Part shown: in pieces, positions 43,109 through 53,876 of the stretch | Layout of the letters: each line of letters begins with the position of its first letter | How positions within the stretch are numbered: position 1 is the stretch's first letter | From: Lactarius indigo | Taxonomy: Eukaryota; Basidiomycota; Agaricomycetes; Russulales; Russulaceae | Assembly: GCA_025766275.1 (NCBI GenBank) | Contig: JAFKAC010000221.1 | Coordinates: forward strand, 1-57,121 | DNA length: 57,121 nt | Reading direction: 5' to 3' | Position numbers and translations under genes: made by a program | Notes under the pieces: generated by a model | Told to the model about the DNA's origin: nothing | The model's database searches: none | Seen by the model: only the letters and a program-made list of their open reading frames with translations

Positions 43109-43378
43109 TATATCCCAGTTGGCATGACCTGTCTTATTACTGCTAAATAGCTTTTGTGTACAGCTGACTTGGACAAGTGATAATACACCTTGCCCCCTCC
43201 TCGGGCCTGGTATTAGATAATTGTAATATTACAACGGTTATCTATGGAATAATATCTGAAGACAGCTATGTGAGGGCAAGGCAAGAGGCGAGGGAGCCGT
43301 GGTCTGGATTTTGCTGGGATTCGCATGTCGCGGTGTGAGCATGATTGGTGCAAGTAAAGAGTCGACTCCTTTGTCTAA

Positions 43379-44562
43379 ATGATACCTTCAATACTCCGGT
43401 ATAAGAAATGGTATGAACGCTCCTTCCACCAGAGTGCCCTTACCTCTGTGGCTTTCAATTCCTGCAGCAGCCTTCTTGCCACCAGTAGTCTCGATGGTCT
43501 CATTTCTGTCTGGGAGGTGAATACAGGCTCTCTCTTGCACTACATCAATGCACGCACTCCTGTTCATTCCCTTGTGTGGTCATCTGAGCCAGGAGGATTC
43601 TTCTTTGGTTGTGAAAATGGCACATTGGTGTCTGTTTTTATAGAACAGGTATACCTTTTTCCTACCATGATTTGCGTCACCAATAACACTTCCAAGGCAT
43701 CAATCCGGAGCACATACATTCATGCACACTCTAGACCTATTCACTGTCTATCTCCTCCCTTCAATTCCACCTTTTGATTTCTGGAGCAGCTGACCAGGTC
43801 ACAGTTTGGGCTCGGAAAAGGGATCATTCTATGCATGATGGTCAGAAAATCTCATCAGATCTGGCTCAGTGGTGCCTGCATGCTGACTCCCTAAATGACA
43901 GAGTCGTGGGAGGTGTTTAAAACGATACTGTGACCTCTGGACCAGTACTCTCAAAATGGTGGCACCATCCAGGTCACCTCTCTGAACTGGCTTTACAAGT
44001 GTGATTCCAAAGAGGAGAGGAACAGGTTCATGGTAGCCTCTTACCAGTGGCATGGAGTGTTGTAAGGGATTGGGACTTTGACTGTCAGTACCTCCCACTG
44101 AAATCATATGTTTGTGATTCCAGATGCTGGGATCTCGTGTCATTGTCCATCATGTGGCGTCTAGCTAACCCTGATTGGTAATTGAGCCATGTCCATCAAA
44201 GTGAATACTTCATCACACTAACACCGCGTCTGTAGTTCAAGCCTTACCCTAGCCCCAGATGGCACCCTGGCGGCCATCTACAGTATCTCCCATGCATTTG
44301 AGGTACATGATGTCGAGACCCACCGTCTAGTACAAGCATTACCATTTGAAGCACAATCTGACCTGGTATCACCACCAATTGCTTTTGCCCATGATGGCTT
44401 TGCCATCATTGGTGGAGTACAGGGAAGGGCTTGTATCTGGGATACAGAGTGTGGTGATGAATTGCAAGCTCTAAATCATGGTGGTAGGGCATTAATCTGG
44501 ACAATTCCCGATACATTTTCTAACAGTGTTCAGGTGCATGTCGTATCAGCACTCTTACGGTA
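43379..44562 (+). pseudogene. WD40-repeat-like protein remnant
   Basis: Protein-like pieces with WD40 character: SALTSVAFNSCSSLLATSSL followed by DGLISVWEV (43430-43520), LISGAADQVTVWAR (about 43770-43815) and LAPDGTLAAIYSISHAFEVH, AFAHDGFAIIGGVQGRACIW, DTECGDELQALNHGG (44250-44490). Repeats of the form S/G-x-D-x-x-(I/V)-x-VW are the basis for the call; such propellers serve as protein-interaction scaffolds. Stops and frame changes (near 43650, 43775, 43920) break the gene, and some may be introns (GTATAC at about 43650). No catalytic domain is visible. Confidence 0.55.
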
Positions 44563-46184
44563 GTTCAACACTTTTCTTTGGATTTCTGCACCTGATTTCT
44601 ATCCCCAGACATATTCTTCTGAAATTGTGGACATGTTTCTTGTAGCTATGGGGATGGATGAAGGTAAAACCAGCTTGGATCGTTTTGTGGGACACAGCTC
44701 CATGTGTATATGACAGTAATGGTGAGTAAAACCTTTTCCTGGTTTTCGAGGCTCTCAGAGTCCTTTGGTGAACAGCAGACCCCAGTGGGCTATCAAAGCT
44801 AAAAGTCCTCCCACCAATCAACTGACATGGGCAATCACTGGTGCAGCGGCTTTGTTGTTAGGCTGGGGATGGATGGGATAATGTATTCTGGGTGACTCGG
44901 AAGCACAGCCTCTACTAATTCCTTATGACATCGGTGTATTACAACAATTATATGTCTGATCTTATTTTGAGGCCTCACCAAAGTCACAAAGTGGTTTGAC
45001 ATTTGCTTACAATCATTCTGGCAATATCCGAGTCTCCCTCTCATCGACCTCATCCTTTATGGGCACCTCCCACCTATTCATGCGTCAGAGCCCGCATCTA
45101 TCCTTGTTCATTTCCCGCAATTCTCATGTCCCTGTCGTGAGCATGTTGGGCTAAAGGGCATGGACAAAGTACTCATCTCCATGTGTCAAGGTTCCCACCA
45201 TTCGCCCCGCTGATACCATTTGTAGGTGCTCTCTTTTCCTGTAGCTGCCGATTGTTGTTGAGCACCTACCTCCTGAGGGCAATCTCATCATCAGATCAAT
45301 ATTCTATGCCTGAGGATAGCATCGCGGGTTCGATGTCGAGCTCAGTGCAACCAATTGTCAGCTACACAGGTCCACAAGTATGCTTTTGTGAACCGGGACA
45401 TACGTGCACCCTCTTTACTAATGGTCTACACAGACTCAGGTATAACCTCAGGGACTATGAAGTCACTGTCCCGTCTAATAAACTGACCGCCGATTCAGTG
45501 GATCCCCCCAGGGCGTCGTCCTATGAAACCATCCCATCAACGTCCAGCCATGGTCAACCTCTCCCATTACCATTTGTATCCTTCACAACCAACTCGATCC
45601 CATGGGTGAACACCTTTCGAGGGCCTGGGTGCTGAGGACTGCCACGTGTTTGAGTTGACACCTGCGGGTTGAATGCCTCGATGCACAGGTACATCAAGGA
45701 CCTTGTGTACATTTACATGGACCTGGTTGTGCTGCAGACTGGGGGGAAAAGGCAAGGGGGTGCTGGGATGGAACAGTTACCCACACCGAGTAGAGGTATA
45801 TTTCATGCAGGTGGGTGCGGGTAGAGGTTGAGAGACTTATTGGTTACCAGCAACGTGCACTAACTAACCATGGATAGATAGCCGCTTCACTAGGTACAAA
45901 ACTCTCCCATATGGGGCTTTGAGGCTTGGAGTGCCCACAATACTCCCTGTCGAGCCTCAGTGTTCTTGGCATACTCCGAAAATGTGAGGCCTCCCTGTTT
46001 CTTCACCCACCCAACTCGACTAAAATTCCTTTGTTCTGTAATTATACAACTAACTCCGAACGTGATGAAAATTACCACCCACCACCTGCAATGACACTTT
46101 TCGACAAACCTTCCTTTGAGCAATCACAACAGGTACAAAACGTTGTGATGTATTTACGTGGCACTGTCAACCTCACTCTTGAAC
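44563..46184. other. No recognisable gene
   Basis: Scattered protein-like words on the plus strand (PIVVEHLPPEGNLIIRSIFY near 45250; RKCEASLFLHPPNSTKIPLF near 45980) between stops. No motif recognised. Possibly more of the same decayed gene complex. Confidence 0.4.
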
Positions 46185-46905
46185 CCCCCTTAGAGTCTCC
46201 CTGTCTACATGCTGTTCATCTCTTGCCATCCAGTCCATTTTGTATATGCTTGTTTACCTATGTCCCGGCGCCTCCACTTTTCCCAAGGTCACTCTGTCCA
46301 ATGGCCTGTTGCGACAACGGAACAAGCGGTAATAAGCAAGGCCAACCCCAAAGTTGGGGTCACTGCTAGCCCAGCGGTGCTCATGGGCAGTGAGGTAAGG
46401 TTTCTTGTATTAAGTTGTGAACCCGCAACTAATCATTATTTTTGGAGGTTTTGATGGATGATACGAGTGACTTGCCACCTTGTGTGATCTTAGCATATAG
46501 GTGCCTTCCCAATGCCCGTGTCAGTGGTGACCCATTCCCCCAACCTCTTATGGGCAAGAGAGTGAGTCTTATATTTGATGCAAAAGTACTTGTGTTGATG
46601 AACTCCAAAGAAGAGGAAACTTACTGGTCCAGGAGTCCAGGACAACCGCTTTGCCAAGCAACCAAATATAAACACTAGTCCCAATGCACAAAGTGGACCG
46701 AGCCACAAAGTGAGATTTGGTGTTACTGTTCCAGCCCTAGCTGATAGCATAACAGTTCGTTGCATCCGGAATGGAGATCACTGGGGCCAATGAAGCAACA
46801 ACTGAACTCAGCAAGGTGAAAGAGGACCTTTGCTCCACCCTTCAGGAAATTGAAGAACTGCATGCTCAAATTGGAATGCTGCAGGCTGGAGACAAAAAAA
46901 AGAAA
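46185..46905 (+). pseudogene. Unrecognised decayed gene with a coiled-coil end
   Basis: Plus-strand pieces: CLPMSRRLHFSQGHSVQWPV and KANPKVGVTASPAVLMGSE, a likely 53-nt intron (46395-46447, GTAAGG...GGAG), then VLMDDTSDLPPCVILAYRCL and GKRVSLIFDAKVLVLMNSKE. Near the end EATTELSKVKEDLCSTLQEI and EELHAQIGMLQAG have heptad-like coiled-coil character. The family was not recognised. Gypsy A2 begins 13 bp after this remnant. Confidence 0.3.
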
Positions 46906-46917
46906 AAACACTTGTTT

Positions 46918-47425
46918 TGTTATGCTCCACTGGCGTTAGTCCAACTTGGACTCTGAGTAGGCGTAATTGTCTTTAGCGAGGAAGGCGAATGGGGATCACA
47001 TGTCAACCCAATGCAGGCTGAACAGGGGCACTTCAAGGCACATGCTGCAGCAAAGATGGAGACGAGTCTATCACTTGGTGGATAGAAGCAGAAGTACACT
47101 TAGTCAGAGACTAAGGCAGACAAGAGGCGAGTCACAAAGGTGGATTGAAGAAGACCAAGATGGGGACTCTTGGTCTTCCTAGACAACTATTTATACAGAT
47201 ACACGTGGGCTTTGAAGCGCCGCTGGAACAGTAGCTAACGAGTAGTGTAACTAGCTCAAACCCTAGTACAGCTATCCTAGGAATGAGTCATACATGAGTC
47301 ATTATCACATGCAAACTGCGTGCTGACTGATATGATGTAAGAGTCCATGACTAATACAGAGTCGGGTCGTAGTCATAACCAACCATGAGTTGTACACCAC
47401 ATGCAGTAAAGTTCGTACCATAACA
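46918..47425 (-). repeat. 3' LTR of Gypsy A2
   Basis: 508 bp, TGTTATGCTCCACTGG...GTACCATAACA, similar along most of its length to the A1 LTRs. It retains the AAGACCAAGAT start-block complement and the TATA region. Confidence 0.9.
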
Positions 47426-47436
47426 TTACCCCCTTT
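47426..47436 (-). other. Polypurine tract of Gypsy A2
   Basis: AAAGGGGGTAA on the minus strand, between the ORF3 stop (47437-47439) and the LTR. Confidence 0.85.
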
Positions 47437-48579
47437 TCAGATGCGAGGCCCACCTTGCATGAAAGCTGACAGCGGCCAATCCTTTTGCTCCTCCTCAATT
47501 CGCCAAAATGTGTTAGCCCGCTCCAGTCGGTAAATAGAGTCGAGCTTATCTTGCGTCACGTTTGCCAACTGCAGCCTGATCTCCCTCAGGTGCACTAGCA
47601 GTCAGTCTTCGTGAAAGGCTGCAGTGCGGAAGTGATGGACCTCAGCTGTGAGAGATTCATCGCCTATCTTCTCCAGCGCGTGGTTGGTAGTGTTGCCTTC
47701 TTTAAGTATGATGAGGTCTTCATGCGCAATGAAGGCCCAGTCGTTGTGAGGGCAGCATGGTCGTGCATACAAGGGTTGACCATAAACATATGGCGACCCT
47801 GTTACCAACCCCAGCACAAATGGGTTGCCGCATGAGACCACCTGTATGTGGTCAGCCTCTACAACTTGCCCTCCAGGGAGCTTGACCGGGAAGGGAACCG
47901 AATTGGGTCCCCTATTGTGCCTGAACCCCTCTGGCGCCACGAGGGAGGCAGGATCATCCTTGGGAGATCGGGGCTCATGGGGCGCCACTCAGAAGACTCG
48001 GATGTCTCCCTGGTACATGGGGTCCCCATTGGTGTAGACAATATAAGGGGTGGCATCGGGATTGTCAGTGTGGCTTCGTGTTCTGAGGAAAGGGTGTCTC
48101 ACCGGGTATTGATTGCTATCGTCATAGATAGTGTCACCATCCTCCAATACTTCTGTCTTGCCTTCCGTGCTTTTCTCTGCATCTCTGCCAAGTGCAACTG
48201 CTCGTCCTGCCACTTGCGTGCTGTCTCCTTCCACTGCGCCTCCCATACTTGGAGTGCTGACACACTCATCAGCGCTTGGGAGAGCCACTTGAAGGGCAGC
48301 GAGTTCTTCATGGGTGATGGGGGTGGTGTTGAACTGTCGACCGGTGTCAGGGTCGATAAGGTTGTAAGTGGGGGCGGTGTTGTTGGAGAGGACCCCTCCG
48401 GTAGGTAGGGGGAATTGTCTCTGGATGGTGTCCCACTCTTGCTGGGTGATAAGCCCCTCTTCGTCGGGGACATCTTCAGGAGCTCGGAAGGTGTGTACCG
48501 TGTTACAGGCCACCACACCCCTCATGAGGTGTTTGAGGAGTGTGGAGTGCAGTGTGGAGGCATTGGTGGTAGGAGTCAT
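47437..48579 (-). pseudogene. ORF3 of Gypsy A2 (one frame, two TGA codons)
   Basis: 381 codons in a single frame from MTPTTNASTLHS to SAFMQGGPRI, interrupted only by TGA at 47989-47991 (also TGA in A1) and 47602-47604 (TGG in A1). Parts: TFRAPEDVPDEEGLITQQEW, LIDPDTGRQFNTTPITHEEL, DDSNQYPVRHPFLRTRSHTD, PYIVYTNGDPMYQGDIRVF, NPFVLGLVTGSPYVYGQPLY, AFIAHEDLIILKEGNTTNHA and a helical tail LREIRLQLANVTQDKLDSIY. No zinc knuckles, signal peptide or membrane helix. The stop directly abuts the polypurine tract. The start ATG lies 46 nt after the integrase stop. The motif GxVTGSPYVYGQPLY resembles MGARQPHYGEEVYL of family B, so the ORF3s may be homologous. Function unknown. Confidence 0.65.
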
Positions 48580-48624
48580 GAGTGGGTAAGAGAGAGAAGT
48601 GCGTAGTGGGGACTTAGCATGGCA

Positions 48625-49809
48625 TCAAGTCGCCCTTATATGCACTTCTCGATCGGGGTTTGAAGCTTTAAAATCCTGAATAGCTTCATCAGCGAAGATG
48701 TCATCCTTATCAACCCATTGATTGTCTGAGTCGGGGTAGCCTTTCCATTTGACAAGATATTGGAGCCGACGTCTTCTGCTGAATTGCTGGGAGTCTAGAA
48801 TCTTCTCGACCTCGTATTCCTCTTCATTATCAACCAAATCAGGTGGTGGGCACTGATAATTTGGTCTGTGCGTGGGTGTCTTGCGATAAGGTGTGAGAAG
48901 ATCTATGTGAAATATGTCGTGGATGCTCCACTGTGTGGGAAGTTCGAGGCGATAATTGACAGGGGACATCACCTGGATGACCTTAAAAGGCCCATGGCGT
49001 TTGGCCACTAATTTCATGGTTGGCTGGTGCATCTGTAAGTGGCATCCTTCAAGCCACACAAGGTTGTGTTCCTTGAACCTGGGTGTATCTTTGTGCTTGA
49101 CCCATGACTTCTGTGCTTGGAGCATGCAGGAGAAGGCGTGTTGCCATGCCTGTTTGAACTGATCTAGACATAACGAGACCTGTGGAATAGGGGATGGTCT
49201 ATCAATCCAATCAGCGCGGGGGTTGAATCCTGATAAGACAAAGAAGGGTGATTCCCGTGTAGTCTCATTGGGCCAATTATTGTGAGTGAATTCCACCATG
49301 GGTAGATAGTGGACCCAGTCGTCTTGTCTCTCATTTACCCAGAAGCAGAGATACTGTTCTAGCCACTGGTTAGTTCTCTCCAATTGGCCATCGGTCCAGG
49401 GGTGATAGGCCGTTGAGATATTTTGGCTAATGCCAAGAATCTTGCATATCTCTCTCATGAATTTGGACGTGAAGTGGGGGTCTCGGTCACTGATGATACA
49501 CGAAGGAAGTCCGAATTGGGGGAATACGTGAGAAACATACAGGGCAGCTGTCCCTTTGGCTGTTATTTCTTCATGGCATGGGATGAAGACGACAGCTTTA
49601 GTACAATCGTGGTCAGTCACTGTCAGAATGGAGTTGTAGCTGCGAGAGACGGGGAGTTTAGTAATGAAGTCTACTGCAATAGTCTCAAATGGTAGAGCTT
49701 CTGGTTTGGGATAGATGGGTTGTAGCAGCGCCCAGATAGGACAGAGGTTGACTTTGTGTTGCTGGCATTCAGCACAGCCTTTGATGTAATCCATGACATC
49801 ATTCTTCAT
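48625..49809 (-). CDS. Gypsy A2 integrase with chromodomain, intact 394-codon ORF
   Basis: The longest unbroken integrase in the window. It starts MKNDVMDYIKGCAECQQHK with the last two Cys of the HHCC zinc site (the His pair is upstream, behind a TGA). The DDE core follows: AVDFITKLPVSRSY (first Asp), FGLPSCIISDRDPHFTSKF (second Asp), STAYHPWTDGQLERTNQWLE (Glu). The C-terminal part has LTPYRKTPTHRPN, and a chromodomain EEEYEVEKILDS...LQYLVKWKGYPDSDNQWVDK closes it. TGA follows VHIRAT. Integrase would insert cDNA, and chromodomains of this class direct insertion to H3K9-methylated chromatin (family knowledge). It may simply have escaped stops by chance, since the rest of the element is gone. 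Confidence 0.85.
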   Translation of the reverse strand: MKNDVMDYIKGCAECQQHKVNLCPIWALLQPIYPKPEALPFETIAVDFITKLPVSRSYNSILTVTDHDCTKAVVFIPCHEEITAKGTAALYVSHVFPQFGLPSCIISDRDPHFTSKFMREICKILGISQNISTAYHPWTDGQLERTNQWLEQYLCFWVNERQDDWVHYLPMVEFTHNNWPNETTRESPFFVLSGFNPRADWIDRPSPIPQVSLCLDQFKQAWQHAFSCMLQAQKSWVKHKDTPRFKEHNLVWLEGCHLQMHQPTMKLVAKRHGPFKVIQVMSPVNYRLELPTQWSIHDIFHIDLLTPYRKTPTHRPNYQCPPPDLVDNEEEYEVEKILDSQQFSRRRRLQYLVKWKGYPDSDNQWVDKDDIFADEAIQDFKASNPDREVHIRAT

Positions 49810-50085
49810 CTGTGGCCACCAGTAATGTCATTCGGTGAGTTGGAGGGTGCGCTTGATCCCCGGGTGACCATAGATGGGAGAGTCGTGATGTGCCGCAATG
49901 ATAGTGCATTTGTTGTGGATACCACCCATGACCACTCATCGTCCATCTTTATACCATGTCCCTTCGATATCTTTTAGCTTATGAGCATTAACCCAAGGTT
50001 TTAACTTAGCTTGGTCCTGCTCATAAATGGGATGTTCGGGCGTCATATCAGTTGGCAGAATCTCCGGTCTCCAATGGGGCCACCT

Positions 50086-50600
50086 GCCTTGATTTGTCAG
50101 ACCTATCCCAACCGTGGAAATTAATCAACGTGGGGGAAGCTGTGTGCTTGTTGGTCTAGTCGGTGTTGCAACCTTGACAGGCTGTCAGAGGACTGTGAGT
50201 GGCGGAGCTTGAATCTTGAGAGTGGAGTCATGAGCCAGGGGTGGCGTGAGATTGTTGGTGCCGGAATCAGAGAAGGGACCAGGGTGTAGGGTGGGAAGCG
50301 TGTGCGAAGGAGCATGGCTGAGTCATGTGGTTGGGTGGGAATGGCCAGGTGGTGCACATGGTGGGACCCTAGGAATGTGTTGGTAGTGAGTGAGCGGCCC
50401 AAGGTGGGCCGATGTGGGTGTGGTAAGTGGGAGGAGGGCGGGTAAGGAATGTGCCACGTAGTGATCATGTGGAAGATGGTGATGTAATGGTGTCCGCAGG
50501 GAATGCATCAGCTCGGATTTGAACCCAGAGTCCGTCACCAAGCTGTCCCATGTAGGACAAAGGGGGGAGCATTTGCCCATTGCACCACCCACCCCCCCCC
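50086..50600. other. Unrecognised sequence with a tRNA-like box pair
   Basis: No gene recognised. On the minus strand, 50515-50525 reads GGTTCAAATCC (fits the pol III B box) and 50577-50587 reads TGGTGCAATGG (fits the A box). They are 62 nt apart, longer than in a plain tRNA. The T-arm around the B box pairs 4 of 5. This may be the head of a tRNA-derived SINE, but no tail or TSD was established. Confidence 0.3.
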
Positions 50601-50601
50601 T

Positions 50602-53600
50602 CCATCATTACCTTGGCCATATCTCAGCCAATGCTATCCACTCCCTCATCTGCAACAATGCCATTGAAGGCATGCAGCTTATTGACAATGGCTCTCCCAT
50701 TATGTTATTTGTGGCTAAAGTGTCGCTGTTTTCATCTATTCTGTGACTGTACATTGCTCCAAGTCGAGTTGCCTTATTTAGATATGCTTAGTCAGGTTGA
50801 TATATCCTGCAGAGGACAGAAAATATGGCTTTAGTCTTATATCCTCCTCTGCAGTCCCCTTGTGTCCTCTGTGACTCAAGGGCCTTTCATAGGTCACATT
50901 TTAACACATTATCTGTGACTCTTGTCAATATGCCAAGCTCACTCAGAAGGTCATTCAAGCTGAATGCAAGACTCTGTCAGCCAGACACTTTGGGGTGGAG
51001 ATCCACTCTGATCTCTGGGGACCCCTCACCCACTACTAGTCTTGGAGGTCATTGCTACTATGTCACATTCATGGATGACCATACTCACTTCACTTGCGTT
51101 GACATCTTGCACACAAAAGATCAAACCTTGGATACCTATTGTGCTTTCTCAGCTTGGGCTCATACTCAGCATGGTGCCAAGTTCAAAGCTCTCAGATCGG
51201 ACCACAGCAGTGAGTATACCAGCCACAAGTTCACTTGCTTCCTTCAGGATGAAAGAACTGAGCATCACCTTTCACCCACAATACCCTGCAGCACAATGGA
51301 GTCACAGAATCTCTCAACTGCAGGCTTCTCAAACATGTGTGGGCCATTCTTCACCACTCTGGCTTGCCCAAAACTCTCTGGGCTGAAACTCTCAAGTTTG
51401 CAGTCTGGCTCAAGAACTGCACATCTACTCAGGCTCTAGGCAACAACACTAGGCAACAACACTATGCCCTATAAAATGCTCTATGGCAACAAACTGAACA
51501 TCTCTGGTGTCCCCAAATGGGGACAAATTGTCTGGGTCCACTCTGGGACTGGCTCTAAACTTGATGCATATGGAATCAAAGTACATTGGATTTGTTACAA
51601 CATGGACAGCATGTATGTGTACCACATCTACTGGCCCAACAAGAACTCCATCTCAGCCAAGCACAACATCAAATTCACTTCTCCTCTTATGGTTATCAAC
51701 ATAGGTCAGCCTCGCATTATTCCTGTGCTGCAACCAGCTCCGGTGCAAGCACCACCTGCTGGACCTCAAGTGCCTCAGTCTCTTCCTCCTACCATAGCAC
51801 CAGTACCCATCCAACTGGTACTGCTTACACCTCAGCAACCTCCTGAAGACACAAGCTGGGAAATTGCACCTCAAGTCCCAGGCAGAATGCCTCCATCCTG
51901 ATCACCATTGGCCCTCCCTCCTCACTCCTCTCACACCTTCTACCACCTCATTGGTTCCACCTCAAGAAGAAGAGCCTCCAACATCAACCAAGCAGCAGCA
52001 GCAAGTGCTGCCACCTCCCAAGGCCATGGCAAGAGCCAAGGAACCTCAAGAACTGATGCACAAGTCAACACACATTCCCAAACCCACATTCAAAGTCACA
52101 GGCCTCTTCACTGAAGGAGTTCAACCCAAACCCAAAGAAGGACAACCAAGCAAGGCAGCCCAGAAATGGTTCCATCTGGACTGGCCCAGAGATGAAACCT
52201 CAAGTGCATATGCAGCTGACAACCATATTCCAGAGTATGCTTTCCTCACGGAAAGTGAAGAGCTCATGGAAGCTGCCCTCAATGATTCACAAGATGACCC
52301 CAATACTCTTGCTCAGGCGTGATCTTGCTCTGACTGGCCTAAATGGCAGGAAGCGATGGATTGTGAAATTGCAATCCTTGAAGAAGCCAGGACTTGAATA
52401 ATAGTCCCAAGACCCACCAGCAAAACATTGTTGGCAGCAAGTGGGTCTTCCACATCAAATGGAAAGCCAATGGCTCTATTGAGAAATACAAGGCACACCT
52501 CATAGTGTGCAGATTCACACAAAAGTTTGGCACTGACTACTTTGACACCTTTTCCCCAGTCATGTGGCTTGCCAGCTTCCACATTATCCTTGCCAGTGCC
52601 ACCCGCAATGACTGGGATATCAACACATTCCATTTCAATGATGCCTACCTCAACAGAGAACTTAGTGACAATGAAGACATCTACATGCAAGCACCCCCCA
52701 GATACAACACTCAGGGGGAGTCAGTCAAGCACCTTCACAAGTCACTCTATGGACTCAAGCAAGCTGGTCACAAGTGGTACAACACTCTCTGCTGGGTTCT
52801 CATGGACTTGGGATTTGGTGTCAACAACACTGATCCCAGTGTCTTTTCCATCCATGACAAAAACCATGTTACTATCCTCACAGTCCACATTGATGACTGC
52901 ATGATCACAGGTAGCTCGGATGAGCTTATTCAATACTACAAGTGGAAGCTCAATTCCTGCTATTCCCTCATCAATCTTGGCCTATCCACTAGCTTCTTGG
53001 TATCAAGATCGCCTGCAACCACAAGTCATGCACTATCTCCCTTTCCCAAACATCATACATTTGACACCATCCTCTCCCACTTCTCTCTCAGCAACACAAA
53101 TTCCATCACCACTCCCATCATTCCTGGGGCATCTTGCAGCAAATCCAACACTCCCTCTGATGCCACACAGCAGCTCACATGAAGAAGGTTCCTTATCATG
53201 AGGCTGTTGGCAGCTTGATGTATGCAGCCATTGCCACTCTCCCCAACATCACTTTTACCATCTTCACTTTATTGCAATTCCTCAACAACCTGGGTGAGGT
53301 TCACTGGGAAGGTGTGAAGCATGTCCTCCACTACCTCACTGGTACCAGACACCACTCACTCACCTTTGGAAACAAGCACCATGACCTCCTGGGATTTACT
53401 GACACTGATGGCACATCCCAGGAACACCACCATGGAACACCATCATGCAATATCCAGCTTTGCCTTCCTTATCAATGGCAGAGCAGTCAGTCTCATGGGC
53501 CTTGCAGAAGCAAGAGATCATCACACTATCCACTTCCAAGGCCAAATATGTCACTGCAACTCATGTGGCCAAAGAATGCATCTGGCTCAGAAGACTTACT

Positions 53601-53826
53601 GAGCCATTCTTCAGTTTATCTCACTCCCCCTACCATCCTCCATTGCAACAACCAGGCTGCTCTTCACCTGGCCACAGAAGACAACTATCATGGATGCACC
53701 AAACATATCAATATCTGCTATCACTTCATCCAACAAACCATCACTGACAGGCTCATCAACATCAAATACTGCCCCACTGAAGATATGACTGTGGAATATC
53801 CTCACCAAGCTGCTCCCAAAGTTTAA
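50602..53826 (+). pseudogene. pol: Copia-1 pol: pre-integrase, integrase, RT, RNase H (decayed)
   Basis: Order matches Copia (integrase before RT). Pre-integrase: HYLGHISANAIHSLI, then, across the solo LTR, IICDSCQYAKLTQKV, so the reading frame is restored once the LTR and one TSD copy are removed. Integrase: [135 protein letters not shown]. RNase H: GSLMYAAIATLPNITF, WEGVKHVLHYLTGTRHHS, GFTDTDGTSQ. The first RT catalytic Asp (usually xDVxxAFLN) reads FHFNDAYLN, so His appears to replace Asp. Frameshifts and stops lie near 51040, 51440, 51900, 52320, 53000 and 53430. Confidence 0.85.
50703..50906 (+). mobile_element. Solo LTR (Copia-2 family, short form) in Copia-1
   Basis: 204 bp, TGTTATTTGTGGC...CATTTTAACA, with perfect TSD CATTA (50698-50702 and 50907-50911). 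It is about the same sequence as the Copia-2 LTR (54462-54717, opposite strand) but lacks a 52-nt segment, and the length difference (256 versus 204) is exactly that segment. It cuts the zinc region of the Copia-1 integrase. Confidence 0.92.
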
Positions 53827-53861
53827 GGTTGCATTGCACTAGCAGAACCTCAGACTGCATC

Positions 53862-53876
53862 AAGTGTGAGGGGGAG
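53862..53876 (+). other. Polypurine tract of Copia-1
   Basis: AAGTGTGAGGGGGAG-type purine run immediately before TGTTGCATTTCAGC at 53877, which is taken as the LTR start. Confidence 0.65.

Larger units (their letters stand above)
46918..50085 (-). mobile_element. Truncated Ty3/Gypsy element A2
   Basis: Family A copy: 3' LTR (46918-47425), polypurine tract, ORF3, chromodomain and integrase up to the integrase zinc region. It aligns with A1 until about 50085, where similarity stops abruptly. RT, protease, gag and the other LTR are missing, and no TSD can be tested. The LTR differs from A1 by indels as well as substitutions, so it is an older or divergent copy. Confidence 0.9.

Noticed and set aside
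50121..50468. 115-codon minus-strand ORF between A2 and Copia-1
   Set aside because: Pro/His/Ser/Leu-rich, no motif, ends at an arbitrary point and overlaps the tRNA-like region. Not distinguishable from chance.
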